Assembly: GCF_901933205.1 (NCBI RefSeq)
Contig: NC_044571.1
Coordinates: forward strand, 12,106,420 to 12,170,419
DNA from: Camarhynchus parvulus
Taxonomy: Eukaryota > Chordata > Aves > Passeriformes > Thraupidae
Length of the DNA: 64,000 bases
Reading direction: 5' to 3'
Shown here: positions 14,001-28,819 of the stretch, in pieces
Numbering within the stretch: position 1 is the stretch's first letter
How the letters are laid out: each line of letters begins with the position of its first letter
Program-made: the position numbers and the translations under genes
The notes under the pieces: model-generated
Seen by the model: the letters and a program-made list of their open reading frames with translations, nothing else
Told to the model about the DNA's origin: nothing
The model's database searches: none

Positions 14001-16133
14001 GAAGAAACTTAGAATTCAAATGAATGTTATCATTATTATGTGGACTTTTCCTCTAAGAACTTGAAAAAGTTTCCTTTATGTAATTCAATATAATCCTTCA
14101 TATAAATACACCAGTAGAGTGAAGAAGTCCAGGAGAATGTATTTTAGTCATTTGAGACTGAAGGTAAAGGGAAGGAGTCAGCCAGAATACTTATTAATGT
14201 CTTATAGATGTAATGTTGTCTCATAAACTTTTGTAATTTTTCTTTTTTCAAACCTACAATCCAATGAATGCAAACATAGAAATGCAAAACATAGAATCCT
14301 TTCTTAAATTTGAAAAAAAAAAATAGCTTTTTGTGGTAAAGTTTGTTTGTCACCTACCCATGAATGAGGAAAAAAAAATATTGGTCATAATGGCTGTCAA
14401 CGTGATTCAAATCTGGAACAAAAATTTGGGAATGCAGGAATACCTTTAGTTCTAACTTCCTAAAAGGAAAAATCAAGAATGAGCATAGCAGCTGGAAGGG
14501 CATCCTCTCACATTCACTGCCATTCAAGGGAATCATTACTTTTGAACTAGTTCTTGACCTGCTGGAAAGGAATGATGAGGGCTCAGACAAGCTGCATGAC
14601 TTCCTCAGCATTGATATTGCTGGTGGCATGCACAGCTCTTGACTTTCTTCATTACTGCACTTGCATGCTGTGATAGAGATAGAAGGAATAATTAGGAACA
14701 ACTGCTTTGATTTTCACACTTTTCAGATTTGCAGGATATCGTGTCAAAATATAGAAACATACAAACACAAAAATATAGTATATGCATGCACAAGCACACA
14801 CATGCAAACAAACACAAAAAAATCCACCCATAATATGAAATATGCCAAAACAAAATTCAATTACTGCTGTACAGAATGTAGGTTACATTTTCAATGTTCC
14901 TGTATTTCTTCCATATCAGAAAAAAAAGACATTTTGCTGCACTTCTTCTGAATACCTAAGAACATCCATTGATCCAGAAATCACAGCCTGATAAACATTT
15001 CTGTACACAGTGTCATGGAAGCAGCTCATTATTTTTCCTATATGAAGCCAGTACACTGCACTATTTATGTACATCCTTTAGGACCGTGACAGATCTTTCA
15101 GTTCACACTGCTGAATGGTATTCCTGAGGTTTCACCCAAAAACAATTTTATCAAACTACTTGGAAACACAATTATTGCGCAAGCCCTGCAGGCTTTTCTG
15201 ATTGCACAGACTACGACAAAGACCAATTCTTAGGCGCAAGGGAGGGAAGGGAAATGAACTAGAGATTAGAGGAAAAGTGGAATTTTGAATATTTTGTCTT
15301 TTGAAAATTTCTTTTAAACTTTGCAGAAAAAATGCTGAGTGACTGCCACTTAATTTACAGGAAAAAGCAAGACATGTAGGTGCAATGTCCATGAAAATAG
15401 AGCTACATTACTACAATAGACTGTGCTGTTATTAACTGATACTTCATTTAATTACAACATTTTAAAAACTGCAGTTACTCTGAGCAAAGTTAGTAGTGAT
15501 ATTTACAAGCTTGAGCTTTTTCCTCTCTCCTCTTTCCCTTTTTTCATTTTCTTTTTAGATCAGGAAAACAACAGCCTACAAGTATTTTTAAGAACTTAAA
15601 CATACAAAAAATTAACATTAGCAATGACACTACAGTGTCTGTACTTCTCTGTCTGCACATTTCCTATGTGCAGAGCCACTGGAGCACTCCAGGGGAGGAC
15701 TTGTAGATTTATTTATAAAACAGAAACAGTTATCAAATAGAAGAGGGATGATACTATGTCTGGAAAACTAACATGTGGCATAATAAGGCTACAAAACCAA
15801 TGAGGAAAGATGGCTTGTAATATTTCCTTCTGGCAGGGGGTGGGAAGAACAGGGGTTCAGAGAAAAAAGAACAGAAAGTGAAAACTCCTTTTTAAACTAA
15901 AGGACCAGACTAACACAAAAATAAATGGATGCAAGTAACCAGGAAGACAGAAGCGTGATTTTATAGGGCAGGTGGACAACAAAACTAATGTGGACTTTTA
16001 CCAATTGCTGAAGGTGTGATATCCCAGAGTTAAAAAGAATTAAACTTGATTACCCTGAATGTCCTCTTGTTCTGAAGAAGCACGATTATCAGAGTGTCTC
16101 TTTTAGATGCCAACAGAATCACAAATATTATCT

Positions 16134-16200
16134 GGTTAATGGTTGAACTCAATGACCTTTGAGGTATTTTCCAGCCTTAATAACTCTATTATTTTATGAT
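16134..16200 (+). mobile_element. Short CR1 LINE tail
   Basis: GGTTGAACTCAATGACCTTTG followed by TTTTCCAGCCTTAATAACTC and TTTTATGAT matches the last 60-70 bases of CR1 in sense orientation. Upstream homology is not clear. Confidence 0.6.
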
Positions 16201-17204
16201 CTATATGCTGATTCAAGTATGTTTGCAGATCTATACTTATCAAGTATATGTGAAGCATTACAGTGGCAATTTCCTAATATGTTTTTCAACCTTTAGTGGT
16301 TGGATCCTATCTGGCCATAAGTCATGGATACAAGAAAACAGCAATACATTATGCACTTGGATAATACATGCCTATGAAATAACAGTTTCTGGGGAAAAAA
16401 AAGGGTTCATGTGGACATCAAAGGAGCAGGGCTTACTTGAAGCTTGGTACTAAAATATTTTCTGATGTAGTTTTAGCAGTATTTACAGACATACAAACAC
16501 TTTCTTTTATGTTTGCCATCCCTTTCCTTTTTATCACCTTATGGTCTAACACATTGTCACCCCTGATGGAGAAATCTTTGCTAATGTTCGATTTCCAAGG
16601 GCACAACATGAACAAGAGTAATAAAAGTCATTCAAGAGGACAGCAGCTGAATTTTAGTCTAGTGCAAGAGCTCTAGCAGGTAGCATAATGAAGTTTAATT
16701 ACTGAAACATCATTGAACTTCTTGAAGAACTGAGCAAAGTAAATACAAAAGTCTTCTGAACTAAAAAATAGAGTGACCACTGAGTTTTGAAAAGGAAGAC
16801 TAACATAAACTATAATAACTTATCTCTTTATCATTGGACAATGCTGTGCCTTTTAAATGACTACCTACTGAAAACTTCAGTACTGAAAACTGAAATTATG
16901 TTAATCAAAACAAAGTCCAACACAAAGAGACGAACAATATTATTCAAGATTTTCATAAAGATCAATCTCATGATAGTTTAAACATCCTTAGGCTTTGTTT
17001 TTTAAACATTACTTTTCTCATCAATAAAGAAGAGTTTTCTTAAAAATAGATGAAGTGAAAAAGACAACTCAAAAAATAATGGAAACATTTTGATCTGATA
17101 GTCAAGTTGGCAGGAAAACTGTTGAATGTCTGAAATGTCTGAATATAACTTTTTTCATAAGCAATGAATATCAGTTCTACAACATCACACAGATTCTCTC
17201 TTGG

Positions 17205-18079
17205 GTAATTGTAAAAGTGCCAATACTGCTCAGCATTATAATTGATGATCTAGATGATGGGATACATCACACCCTCAGTGATTTTACAGAAGATACAATA
17301 CATGAAAGAGGGGCTGATGCACCAGATTGGTGTCCTTTCATTCAGGAAGACCTCAAGAGGCTAGAGAAATGGGCCAAAAATTTTAGAGATCAACAATGGT
17401 AAAGGCCACATCCTGACCATGGGGAGGAATAATCCAAGTACCAGTGTATGCCCCATCTGGAAAGCATTTGCAGGGAATGTCCTGGGTGTCCTGGTGGACA
17501 CAAAGTCTGGACACCAGTCTGCAGTCTGCCTTCGCAGCCAAGAAGGCTAAGGGAGCCCTGGGCTGCATTATGCAGAAGTTTTGATGGCAGATGGAGGAAA
17601 GTGATCCTCTTTCTCTACTCTGGCAGGACAAATCTGAGTGCTGGGTCCAGTACTGGGCTTCCCAGTATGAGAGAGAAGTGAACATACTGGAGTGAGTCCA
17701 ACGAAGGGGCTCAAGGACAGGAGCATCTGGCATAAGAGGCTGAAAGAGCTGTGACTTGTCAGTCTGGAAAAGAGAAGGCTCAGAGGAATCAAACTTCCTG
17801 ATCAGGGACTAAAGGGGACAAACATTTCTCAGGCAGAGGGCACCAAATGAGACTTAAACATAAGTAAAATCTTCTTTGAGAGGAGGAAGGTCACACTCAG
17901 AAAGGTTGTTGAGAGATGCTGTGGAGTCTATACTCAGAGATATTAAAAACCCAGCTGGACACACTCCTGGCTACCCTGCTCTTGCTGATCCTGCTCTGAG
18001 CAGAGGCTTGGACCAGGTGATCTCCAGAGGTGCCTTCCTGCCCCAGTCAGGATGGGAGTTGGCCATTCTGTGATTCCAT
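17205..18079 (+). mobile_element. CR1 LINE, 3' 0.9 kb with reverse-transcriptase remnant
   Basis: The longest CR1 copy here. The frame at 17217-17402 encodes text such as IIDDLDDGIHHTLSDFTEDT, the thumb-side part of CR1 reverse transcriptase in which the catalytic ADDT has become TEDT. The following segments keep CR1 order (GGTGGACACAAAGTCTGGAC, AGCCAAGAAGGCTAAGGG, CTGGAAAAGAGAAGGCTCAG) but in broken frames. The end is the CR1 tail, CATTCTGTGATTCCATGA. Dead copy. Confidence 0.92.
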
Positions 18080-18637
18080 GAACAAGTTATAAGGCTCAAA
18101 CTGTTTTTCCAGAGATCTAATTGTATCTCTAGATCGCAATCTTTTCTTCCATGCCTCCCTCTCATTAAACTTGACAGCATGACAGATGTTTTTATACTGC
18201 TGATAACAAATTTCTACCTGCCTAATGCACACTGCATTGTGCAAGTCCAGAAAGCCAATTCTGGTAAACAGAGGCAGCTCCACAGCCACTAAACTCTTTA
18301 TGTCTTCAGTCATAAAAATGAATTCTGATGACTTATTGCCTAGAGGGACACAAAGTAAAACTTTTCAACCATCTTTTCTTTATGCCTGGCAGTGTGTGTG
18401 CACATAGAAGAGAGAGTGCTCTAGTTGGCTGTTAGGGAGATTTATATGAGCATAACTTGGATGTTTCTCAACAGATTTAGTTGCCAGTGTAATATGAGTG
18501 CCCAACAAGTTTCTGTCCCTCTAATGACTCACAAGACAAACAAAGGCTTTGAAAAAGATCCATAGTTTCAGACATTTTTTGAATACCTAGAAAATGTTTT
18601 TTAAAAAATCCCATTGATCCATAGACTCAGAGTTAGG

Positions 18638-18681
18638 TGTTATATATATGTGCGTGGGTGTGTGTGTGTGTATGTGTGTAA
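18638..18681. repeat. TA/TG microsatellite
   Basis: Short TA run passing into an imperfect TG run. Confidence 0.9.
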
Positions 18682-19627
18682 AATATATCAAATTCATGGC
18701 AAAATCCTGGAAATATAACTGGGAATTTCAGTACTGCAGCTGTTTGAAGACTAGAAAGAGATTTTTAATGTAATACCATACTCTGGTTTAGTGGGTTTTT
18801 TGTTTTCTTTTGTTTTGTTTTTTATCTGAATAGTGTATACTCAAGAAGCACTTTATTAAAGATTCAGGATTAGGTTGTTTTGTGTCCATGTGACTGATAC
18901 TGGCACATTGTCTTGAGGCTGTTATTTCCAAAGAAACAGAACTCAGCTTGATCTGACTAGAGACTTCGTGCTGGCTTGGACAAGGGCGAGGTAAATTTCT
19001 CATGTGGACATAGTCCCAGTCTCAGATCAATGTAAATTATCTTGTGCATGCACCTGCTAAAATAAAATCACCTTGTCCAACATTTGGAAACAGCTGTTGC
19101 AAGGGAGTAAGTGAGGTTTGGATGCCTGTCTTCTGCAACAAGCTCTAAAAACTGAGAAAGGAAAAGGACAACCTCAACTGTGTATGAGGCAAACATAGAG
19201 ACAAGTTGTGAGAAATCCAGGTTAGTCAGGACAAGATGACTCCAACTATTAGGAAGCTGTTCATAAGTTTACCTGATAGAAGAACTGCTCACAGCTTGTC
19301 AGAACTTCAGAGGTCTGTAACAGAATTGAAATGAATATGTAGCAGCTTTCATTACACAGAAGCAAAAAATAATTGACATCGACCACCTGCTGAGAGAACA
19401 TCAGCACTAATGTAATGAACTTCAATTTGCAGAAGACAAAAAGTGCTTTGTCACAGTGATGCACAGATACTACTGTCCACTAGACTCCTGAAAGTGTCAT
19501 GAAGAGCTGGAGTCCTTGGAAAGAGCACCAAAGGAAAATCGTGTTTTGTGATAGTTTTATAGAGCTAGCCACTCTGGCAGCTGGGGCCTGTGTGCCTCCT
19601 ATATGCCTAAATATGCTGACATGAATG

Positions 19628-19735
19628 TCCATATATATATATATTCCATATATGTTATGCATACCCATATGAGTGTGTATATATATTTGTTCATATGCAT
19701 ATGCCTATATATATGTGCATATACAAACACACATT
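19628..19735. repeat. Imperfect TA/CATA-rich tract
   Basis: Alternating TA with CATATG and CATAC units; purine-pyrimidine alternation throughout. The Tyr/Ile/His-rich frames here are its translation. Confidence 0.85.
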
Positions 19736-21834
19736 TGTATATCCACACACAAACTTGTGTAATTGTAAAAAATATATTCATCCAAGAGGGCAAACAGGAA
19801 AGCACCATGATTGATCATGAAGAATCATAAGAGAAGAGCTTGTAGTTCCTAGAAAATCCTTGAAAAAAACTAAAATATGTACAAAAAATATAGGAACCCT
19901 CAGAAGAGATGAGAACAATTATGTGAAGCTTTTCAAAGTCTCCAAGCACATTAAGAGTTCCAGTAACAAATATGAAAAGAGTAAAATAGCATCAATGTTT
20001 GAAAATTTGGCATGTTCTGATAAAAGAAGGAAGAATCAGGAGGATGATGCATTCTGCATAGCTTCCCAGAGCTATCATGCAAATGCAAAATTAACAAATC
20101 TACAAATTGGTCTTCGGAAGATATTGAGAGAAGTGAATCCAGGGCATACAAGGTCAATAAAGTTCTTTAAAAGCCAGTAATTTCTTACACTAATGGTAAT
20201 CAGAGAGAGAAAGTGTGTCAGTATTTATCTACACAGGCTTATGAGCTGAATTTTTTGAGAAATTTAGATGATGATGAGAAATAAATTTATATCACAGGAG
20301 CACTGACTTCAAAACAAACAAGGATTTGACCTGCTAATGCTGAAAATGTCTCACTGTGGATGAAACTGAATAATTATATTTGCTAGAAAGTCAGAAATTT
20401 TAGATAATAATGAATTACAGTTTGTGTCTTTAACAGCACGCTGCTATGAAAAACATTCCTGCACTTCTGACTGTAGACTTTGATGCTAAGAGCCACCACC
20501 ATTCTGGTGAGCACTTCTGAAAAGGACTGAAGAAACATGACAAAATATAATTTTTATTTCCTTAACCACCAGTGATTTTTTTCCTTATCTGACTTGTGTT
20601 TCTTATTCAAGCTGTGCTGCTTACTCTGCTTTATACAGATGAAAACATCACATCAGGGACCTCCTTTTTTTTACAGAAATATCATATACACACGTTTTGT
20701 CCTTAAACACATGCAGGTGAAAGCAAAATTTGGTTATATGTCTTCACCTGCAAAGGAGTTTATATAATATTTTATATTCTGTGCACACTGCTGGTTAAAA
20801 AGACTTAAGTCCGATAGTTAGGATACCTTTTGGTGGAAGACAGTGAGAATATATTCGAGTTGAATATGCTTTTTTCTGTGCACAAAGTCCTGTGATTTAT
20901 ATCTTCAGCAGAATCACAAAAAACTCTGAAAACTGGCAAACAGAAATAAAGCTAGGATGTTATAAAAAAATGTACAATTAAGATAATGATTAACATAGTG
21001 AGTGTACAGGGTTTTATAGCAGAAAAAAATCACAGAATTATATGAGCACTGATGTGTTAAGTGACAGCACGATCAAGAAAGACACACCTTATTTACTGGA
21101 GACTAGTACTGCCCTTCACAGGGATACCTAAGTCTATATGGCAATGATAACTGGAAATGGCATTGATTTCAATTACCTTATTATCTAATATTTAGGATAC
21201 TTTTCAAAATTTTAAATTGGTCATGTGGCAATTAGAGGAATATCTATGTAGAAATAGGGCTGATCATTTCTGTGAGTCCACACTGCATTAAAAAAGGGGT
21301 CAATAATCTCAGAAGTTAAGTGCAGAACTGGACTGCTCCAATCTTCCTTAAATATCTTCTAAATTATTTTCTATTTTCATAATTATAAAAAAATTCAAAT
21401 TTAATCTACAAGAGGCATGAAGATATTTTTTGGAGTTAAGGAATAGTATATTTTGAAACATATATATAACAATAAACATCTGAATTGTTGAATGAAATAG
21501 GAACAAAATTACTTCTTCAGGTACATGTTATCTGAATTTTTTAAATTCAAATTGAAGGTATTCAGGTTTGGAAGTTATGAGTTACGTTTACTTTTAGAGT
21601 AAGAGAAACTGAACTGATAGACTGAATCAATTAAAACCCAAAGTTTCTCAGGCTGTTTTCAATGTAGACATGTTGTCATTTAAGGCTGAGACTGTATTCT
21701 GCATGATATTCCCTCTTATTCATTGGCAATACTGGAAACTTTACAAAATTCCATGGTATCCATGTGAGCCACCTTTTCCTCCTGCAAAATTTTCAGTTTG
21801 TCTGTTGGATGTGTTGTTCTACATTGTGTAGGGG

Positions 21835-21964
<130 letters not shown>

Positions 21965-23034
21965 CTTCCCTCAATTCCTGTAATTGAGAGACATTCCATG
22001 GAAAATAGCATATCCTCTTCAAATGGTTTAAATTCCAAACTAGTATTTTTGAAACATGTGTGCTAGCCAATCTACAAGTCATCTTCTAGTCAGACAAAAT
22101 TTCCTGAAGGAATATCTTGATATATGGCTTCCAGAAAGTTACATGAAATGACCTAATCGTTTTAACTCTGTTAGAGAATCAAAACTATAAAACAATTTTA
22201 AAAAGCAACAGATGACTCAAGAACACTTCAAACACTCTGCATCTTATTCAAAATAGAGTCCATAAAACATGCATTCTATCAATACATATTTGATTTTTCT
22301 GGTGAATCAATATCTCTTTTTGTGAAGTAGTTTAACTAAGGGACAGTTGAGGATTTTAATTGAGAAAAGTGCTAGATTAGGATTATCACTGGTCTCAGAT
22401 CTTTAATCAGATAACCACTTATTGTGATTAGCGGTTTTAGTCCATCACACCACCTCTGTGAGTTAGAAAGATATCATTGTTCCCATTTTCAGTTGTCAAG
22501 AAGGTGCCAAATTATTTACTGAACAGAGAATGGAGATTTACTCATGATGGTGCAGGAAATCGAACTGTCCCATTTTTTATTAGGTTGTTGAAAGTATTTT
22601 GTAGACAAAGAACAGTATTATTTTCATTTATGAGGCCAGCACTTTTAAATTAAAGAAAAGGTAACAGCAATCTGCAATTCTAGTCTGCTGGAGTTGTCTT
22701 CTCCATTCCAGAGAGACAAGAAAAATATTTATAAAAACAATTTAAATTGCGTATGTCATAAAAGAAAAGCTTTTTGAAAAATTAAAGAAATTATAACCTT
22801 CCCTTCCCTTCCAAGAAAAAACAGTCAGGAATAATTGCACAATTTGAATCAAGGTTATAAAATCCAGCATTGCATATACTGAATTTCATACCAGCACATA
22901 TATTTACAAAGGGATAAGGTATAAAATGACCTACAAGTGCAGTCAATTGGCTTTTTTGACATGCATTACTATGTGTTTTCAGATGGAATTATGTACTATT
23001 GACAGGAATTTCTGTACTTGTTGTGGATCATCTG

Positions 23035-23245
23035 TTATCTTACAGGATCTGCTGTGCTGGAGCAGACCTGTGATTAGCTCAGCACTCTGTCTCTAACATG
23101 GGCCAGGGCCACATACATCAGAGAAAGATGCAATGTTCTCGTGTGGAAAATGTTGGAGCAACCTGCCTCCCTAAAATGTGGCTTTGTACCCTTGTCAGCT
23201 AAAGATTACCTTGTGCCCTGAAGAGAGATGGAAATTACCTAAAGG
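23035..23245 (+). repeat. Candidate ancient sauropsid interspersed repeat
   Basis: TACAGGATCTGCTGTGCTGG, AGCAGACCTGTGATTAGCTC, AGCACTCTGTCTCTAACA and later CAACCTGCCTCC...GTGCCCTGAAG follow the order of a repeat abundant in turtles and crocodilians (consensus-like text of the kind 'tactgggtcagacc ... cagtatcctgtctc ... ttatgccctgaagc'). Recalled by pattern; family name not certain. Confidence 0.45.
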
Positions 23246-24723
23246 ATGAAGGATTGAAGCATCTTGTTTCAAGCTGTAAAGTCAGATAAACACAAAAAGA
23301 AATACACTCTCCAAATGGGTTGTTGCAAATATGTCCGCTACAGCACTCTTCAAAACATACTATCTGCAACAGCACCAGAAAGAAAATACTGGATTAGATG
23401 GGCTGCCAGATTGGTCATATCTGCTTTCTATTTCCTTTACAATACGGAGAATTTCTTACTATCCTTCAGCTATTTTACTATACAGTTTTATACCAATAAG
23501 GGTAGCCAATTGTGAGGATAATTATTTTGTAAACAACTGTGTTCTAGGAACGGGTATAAGATGTACCATATTCTGTGATACAAATGTGTCAATGCCAGAG
23601 TTAAAACATTGAATATTTTTACCTGTCCCAACCTCAAATGAACATTTTTTTCTATTCAATGAGCAGAGTGTTGGGAAAAGTGTCAAGAGGTGAAGAAGAA
23701 TAACATAATAGTACTTGGTAGTACAATGGATAAACCAATATTAAACACATTGAAATTGTGCACACTAAAGAAAGCAATCCTGATTTTTTTTCCATGGAAA
23801 TAGTGAAAAGGAGTTACCACTGGTAGTCAGAAAACACCAGTTTTACCTTACTACTTAGTCAATGATTTGCAATTATAATGAAGACCTCTATGAAAGTATT
23901 ATCTAAAGAAGAAAGAGTAAAAAGGGTAAAGAGTGAAAAATAAAACCAAAACTTATAAAAATGATAAGGACAGGAAGGGAATATAAAATACTTATGATCC
24001 ACATATCCCAAAAGGGCAATAAGATTTGAAAAGAAGTGAAAGGCAGAAAGAATTCTCAAAGATATATAAACACTTCTGAATGAGATCTGACCTTTAAACC
24101 TCAGGCATGCAACAGAAGTCTCTGAAATCGTGGATGCTAAGAAGAAGGTGAATAAGGAATGAGTGTTTAGTTGTTATCATAAAACAAAAATGGAATCAAA
24201 GGACTGAAATCATCAGAATTTCAAAACGGGAATTTGGTATGCTATCACTTTCCTCAATGTTGAACTCTGTGCATGCTGGTAAATGATTGCCTCAGCTTGC
24301 ATAGGCTCAAAACATTTCTCCTAATTCGTGGGAGAAAAAAAAAACTTTAAGGAATGAGTCAAGGCAGTAATAGCTGACTAACAGAGCATATGAGTACACC
24401 TAATAAATTTAATAATATGGTTGTCCCTTGATGCTTCTCTGTCTGCTACAGACTGGGATCAAAGCTGAGGTACTGAAATAGATGTAATTGTTTTGTGACT
24501 TGGTATTGCCAATTTCAATAGTAAATTGCAACCCAATAGTAAATTCAAACTATTATAGTGTCTTCCAATCTCTCCACAGTTGCTTCCTGCACCTTGTCAT
24601 CTACTATTATACCATCATCCTTGCTTTATTTCCTTCTTATTAAGGGACTGGTTTTAATTTCATCTTTAGTCATGTCTCATTTTCAAATGTTCCTATACAT
24701 TTAGCAATACATATATTGTGTTT

Positions 24724-24786
24724 ATATATATATATCTCACATATTAAATATATACATTATATATATCACATATTTTTATATATATG
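24724..24786. repeat. Imperfect TA-rich tract
   Basis: TATATA blocks broken by CACATA and TTAAA. Confidence 0.85.
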
Positions 24787-27700
24787 ATATCTACACACGA
24801 AATTTTACTTACAGCTTTAATATAATTATTCTTAGTACTTTTCTGCTTGGCTCATGGGATATTAGGAACTACTAGATAATTTCACGATAGTGAGTGGTGT
24901 GGTTCTAGAATTAATTTCTGAACTTTAATGAGGAATTTATATCCTTTTAATACTTTCTACTGAATTCCAAGCTCAAGAAACTAACTGAGAAAAACAAAAA
25001 CTTTAGTCATAAGAAAGTTTTGGATTCAGCTTCAAAAATTTGACACTGATTTGAGGCAAAGCATTTTCCCTTCTGGCAAAATATTACTGCTCCAAAATAA
25101 CAACCATGAATGTCTTCCAGCTTCCTGCAACAGATTTTGTCCTAAATTCTGACAAGACATGAGACAGAGCTGATTTATGACTTTCCTTTTTTATTATATA
25201 GTCATGTCTGTGATTGATATTCTAGGCAGATATTTAAAAATATAAACACTTATTTTTATGTCTCTAAGTGTTTTAATATAATCAGTAAGTAGAATGAAAG
25301 GTAATATACTTATTCTGATGACTGGACTTCAAGACGAACAAAAAAATTATTGTGAACTTTCCACTTTTGGGTAGGAGGCCCCAGATTTTTCCATTGTTCT
25401 TTTAGAATAAGAGCCCATTTTTAAATAGAAGAAGCATATAGTTATGATCAGATTATACAAATGTCTCATTTTCCTTCTTATTTCTCTGATTTATATTTTT
25501 AAATGACTGTGGAACTTACAGAAGTTCCAAACACATTGCTCTGGAGGTAGTGTTTGAAGGTACAATTTCAGTGTGCTCTTATCCTATTTATGGCAATCCA
25601 AGACATACTGTTCCTTACTGCCTTAACACTTTGAAGAAGCAACAATACCTATTTAAAAAGCCATCAATGCAAACTTTTCATTATAGGCAGTGAAATGATG
25701 ATCTTTAGAGAACCTCTAGAGAACCCTGCATATGCAGGATAGTGCTGCTTGTTTCATTTACATTAAAATAGAAATATATGTGTCTTAGTCACTGTTAAAT
25801 TATAATGATGCCTGGCAATCTGAATTCACTTAAAGTTTTATGGAAACAAACCATTTGGCATTCTCAAGACACCATTCTCAAACATACTTTGAAGTACAAC
25901 TTTGATTAGGTGAACGAAACACGCACTTATCCATAAGTGGCAAATTCTACATTAAAAGAATGTTTTCAACTAAGACTTCAATTTTGATCCAAACACAAAC
26001 ATGGAAAATTTTGATAAACAAAATAAATAAAAGGTAAGAACATTACTTGAATTCCATTTTGTTCATACTGGAATGTAACAAGACATAAGTAACATAACCA
26101 TGTTTTTCAAAATTTGTAGTTTAGACTTACTTGTAGAATTTCTACATTAAACAAAACAAAATTCCACTCCAATAATTCAGTTATGTAATATGTTTATTAT
26201 ATGCATAGTCTGAGCTCAGCTCTATTCCACTACCCTTATGAGGAACACCCAACTCTAGGAACAAACCCAGGCAGATCATAAAAACCCAGCCCAGCAGAGT
26301 CTACACTTCAGTGTTAAAAATACTTCCTTATTCTCCACTTTCCATCTCTTCCACTTACATCCTTAGACTATACCAATTAATTCCAATCAAAAGCCTGTTA
26401 AATTCTTGTCCTTAATTCAGCAGCAGAGCAGGAGTGGACCAGTGGTGACCATGTCCCTCCAAACATTCCTCCAGTCCCAGCCCAGCCCCAGAACAACACT
26501 CTGCATCCCCAGACCCCTGTCACCTGTGTGTGGGTCAGCACACCCAGAAGAAGGGCTTGTGTGACATTTCTCACATGTTCTGCTTGCCACTTTTTGCCTT
26601 GATTTTGCCTTTGAATGTATTGATTCCTTGCAACCATTTTCTGTGGCACAGCAGAAAGGTTTTGGCTTGTTTGTTTTGGTTTTCTTTCCAATCTTATTGA
26701 AACTGAGCAAAATTATAAAAAGTTACTTCCCCTGTTCTCACTGAAAATATGCAAGAACATATGAAGAGTCCACAGCAGGAATGTTTTTCCCTGTAGATAT
26801 ATACATGAAACATTGACAAAAGTAAACAACAAACAAAATTACAAAACAAATAGCAAGGAAAGAAGACACCCAGAACCATCCTAAAGAATTTTGCTTTTTC
26901 AACATGGTTATATTTATAGAATGGCTCCTTTATTGCAGTTTTGGTTTGATTACTTTCAAAAATAAAATTGAGAAGTCCATCTACTTAGTTACCTGGAATG
27001 TCTCTTCCTGGTTTCAATTCAGCTAAGGATCATTTTCCAAGGAAATATGTATTACATTTTATCCTCAGTAAAGATTGAATGATGTTTTTTCCTCAGCTCT
27101 GACAACCCAATATGACCTCTAAGTGCCTGCTGCAGCAAAAGAAATGACCATTGTTTCTTTGCCAGGTGTCCTGTAGCTTCCCAGCTCTATTCAGCAGTTC
27201 CAGCTTAGCACTGAGGCTGCTCAAGCTGCACGTCATAAATGGGTTTGTAGAAACTCCTTCCAAATCAATTGAGCTTTTTTTCCCTAAGAAATATCAGTCA
27301 CAGACTGGTGGACACAGTCTCACAAAAGATATCCTACACTAGATGTTATGGTCAGGCATCATGAGTTTTGAGCTGGTTTGTGCTGGATAGGTGAAAGTGC
27401 TTAAAGCAACACAGTAGAGACAATAAACCCCAATGCTCATTTTCTAGCTCTAAAGATTTCTTTTTAAATGGTTGTTTATTGCTTTGCCAATTTGGAGGCT
27501 TTACATTTCAATGGAATACAGAAGAAAAGGTAAGCATTTCAGCAGTGCTAGGTTTGATAATACCAGAACTCATCTTCCCTAACATAATTTAACAAGTTTT
27601 TCTCCAGTTGAAAACCAGAATTATCCCTTAGAATTAAATAGCTTATATTTGAAGCTGTTAATAAAGCAGCTGTTTCATTCTGCAGTAACTTATACCAACA

Positions 27701-28667
27701 GCATTTCCAATACTATAGATTGCTGTCTCACAAGGTTAACATCCAGAAACCAACCAATAATACCCTAACATAGTGAATGATTAAGGTTAAAAAAGCATGT
27801 ATAGAAATCTATTGTAAGGGATTTAATGATGGTAAAGTGAGAAGGTAAAGGGTTAGGAAAATGTAATCCCTTCCTCTTCCACTACCCACATAAATTGTAG
27901 CATATAAACCTTAATATTGACTGTTATATTCTACATCCCTCATGATTTACATAAATAAATATGTGAAGTTATATAAATAATGTCATCATATAACAAACAT
28001 TATTGTATAACAAATTTTACCTTACATTTAGCTCTACTCATTTTTAACTTTAATGGGCAGCTGAAGACATCAGCATTCCCAGGACAATACAAGCTTTCAC
28101 TCCAGAAGCCTTGATCAGCACAAAATCAGCTGCCACAATGGCTATTGGCTGTTGTTTGACAGATTGAATTTTTTGTTCAATCACTTGCACAGCACAGAGT
28201 GGCAAAAGATTTTATGATTGCAAGTCCTATTTCCAGTACTGACACAAAACCAAAATGTGTTTTTCATCATCACAAACCTAACAGTAGGAGAAAAAGCACT
28301 ATTGAGCAGAGAAATGTACTGATTAAATGTGAAGGTTAGATTAGAGCCATCTGAGTTCTGTCAGTACAGCAGTTTCCAGTACACGAATTTCTGATATTTA
28401 ATACCTGTAAGTATTTGCTGTTAAGTGTCTAATAAAAGCCACTGATTAGCGTGTCATGAAGGAAAAGATTAGACACCATTTCTTTGATTTCTCACTTCTA
28501 ACATAACTTCAGCATTTAGATTACAATGTTCCTTTCTAAAATTTAACTTATGGCTCAGAATGAAAGTCGTGGTGAATGCATTTGTATCTACTGCCTGTAT
28601 GAAAGTAATTGGTAGTCCGCCATGCTATAATTCAGCCCTTTAAACCTCAATAGTCACTAAACTACAC

Positions 28668-28702
28668 TATTATTATTATGATTATTATTATTATTATTAT
28701 TA
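28668..28702. repeat. (ATT)n microsatellite
   Basis: ATT triplets with one G substitution, about 120 bp upstream of the ERV. Confidence 0.95.
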
Positions 28703-28819
28703 GTGGCAGGTGAAAATATATGTGCACAGAGATTGGTACTTTAGCACAAACAAAGAAGAAACTGCAGGTGATGGTGTATTTTAGCAACATCTGGGGAGCT
28801 TATTCAAATACTCTCAAAA

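Larger units (their letters stand above)
3806..16133. other. AT-rich non-coding stretch
   Basis: No exon, RNA gene or full transposon recognised. Contains the listed low-complexity tracts and the 76-bp duplicate pair. A slightly more GC-rich patch at 5540-5760 has overlapping 60-64-codon frames on both strands but no recognisable protein. Confidence 0.6.
23246..28819. other. AT-rich non-coding stretch upstream of the ERV
   Basis: No gene recognised. A more GC-rich patch at 26410-26560 gives two overlapping 97-codon minus-strand frames (Gly/Trp/Thr-rich); neither matches a family I know. Confidence 0.55.

Noticed and set aside
28668..28702. ATT repeat as part of a CRISPR-like or regulatory array
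   Set aside because: Plain trinucleotide microsatellite, and no spacer structure.
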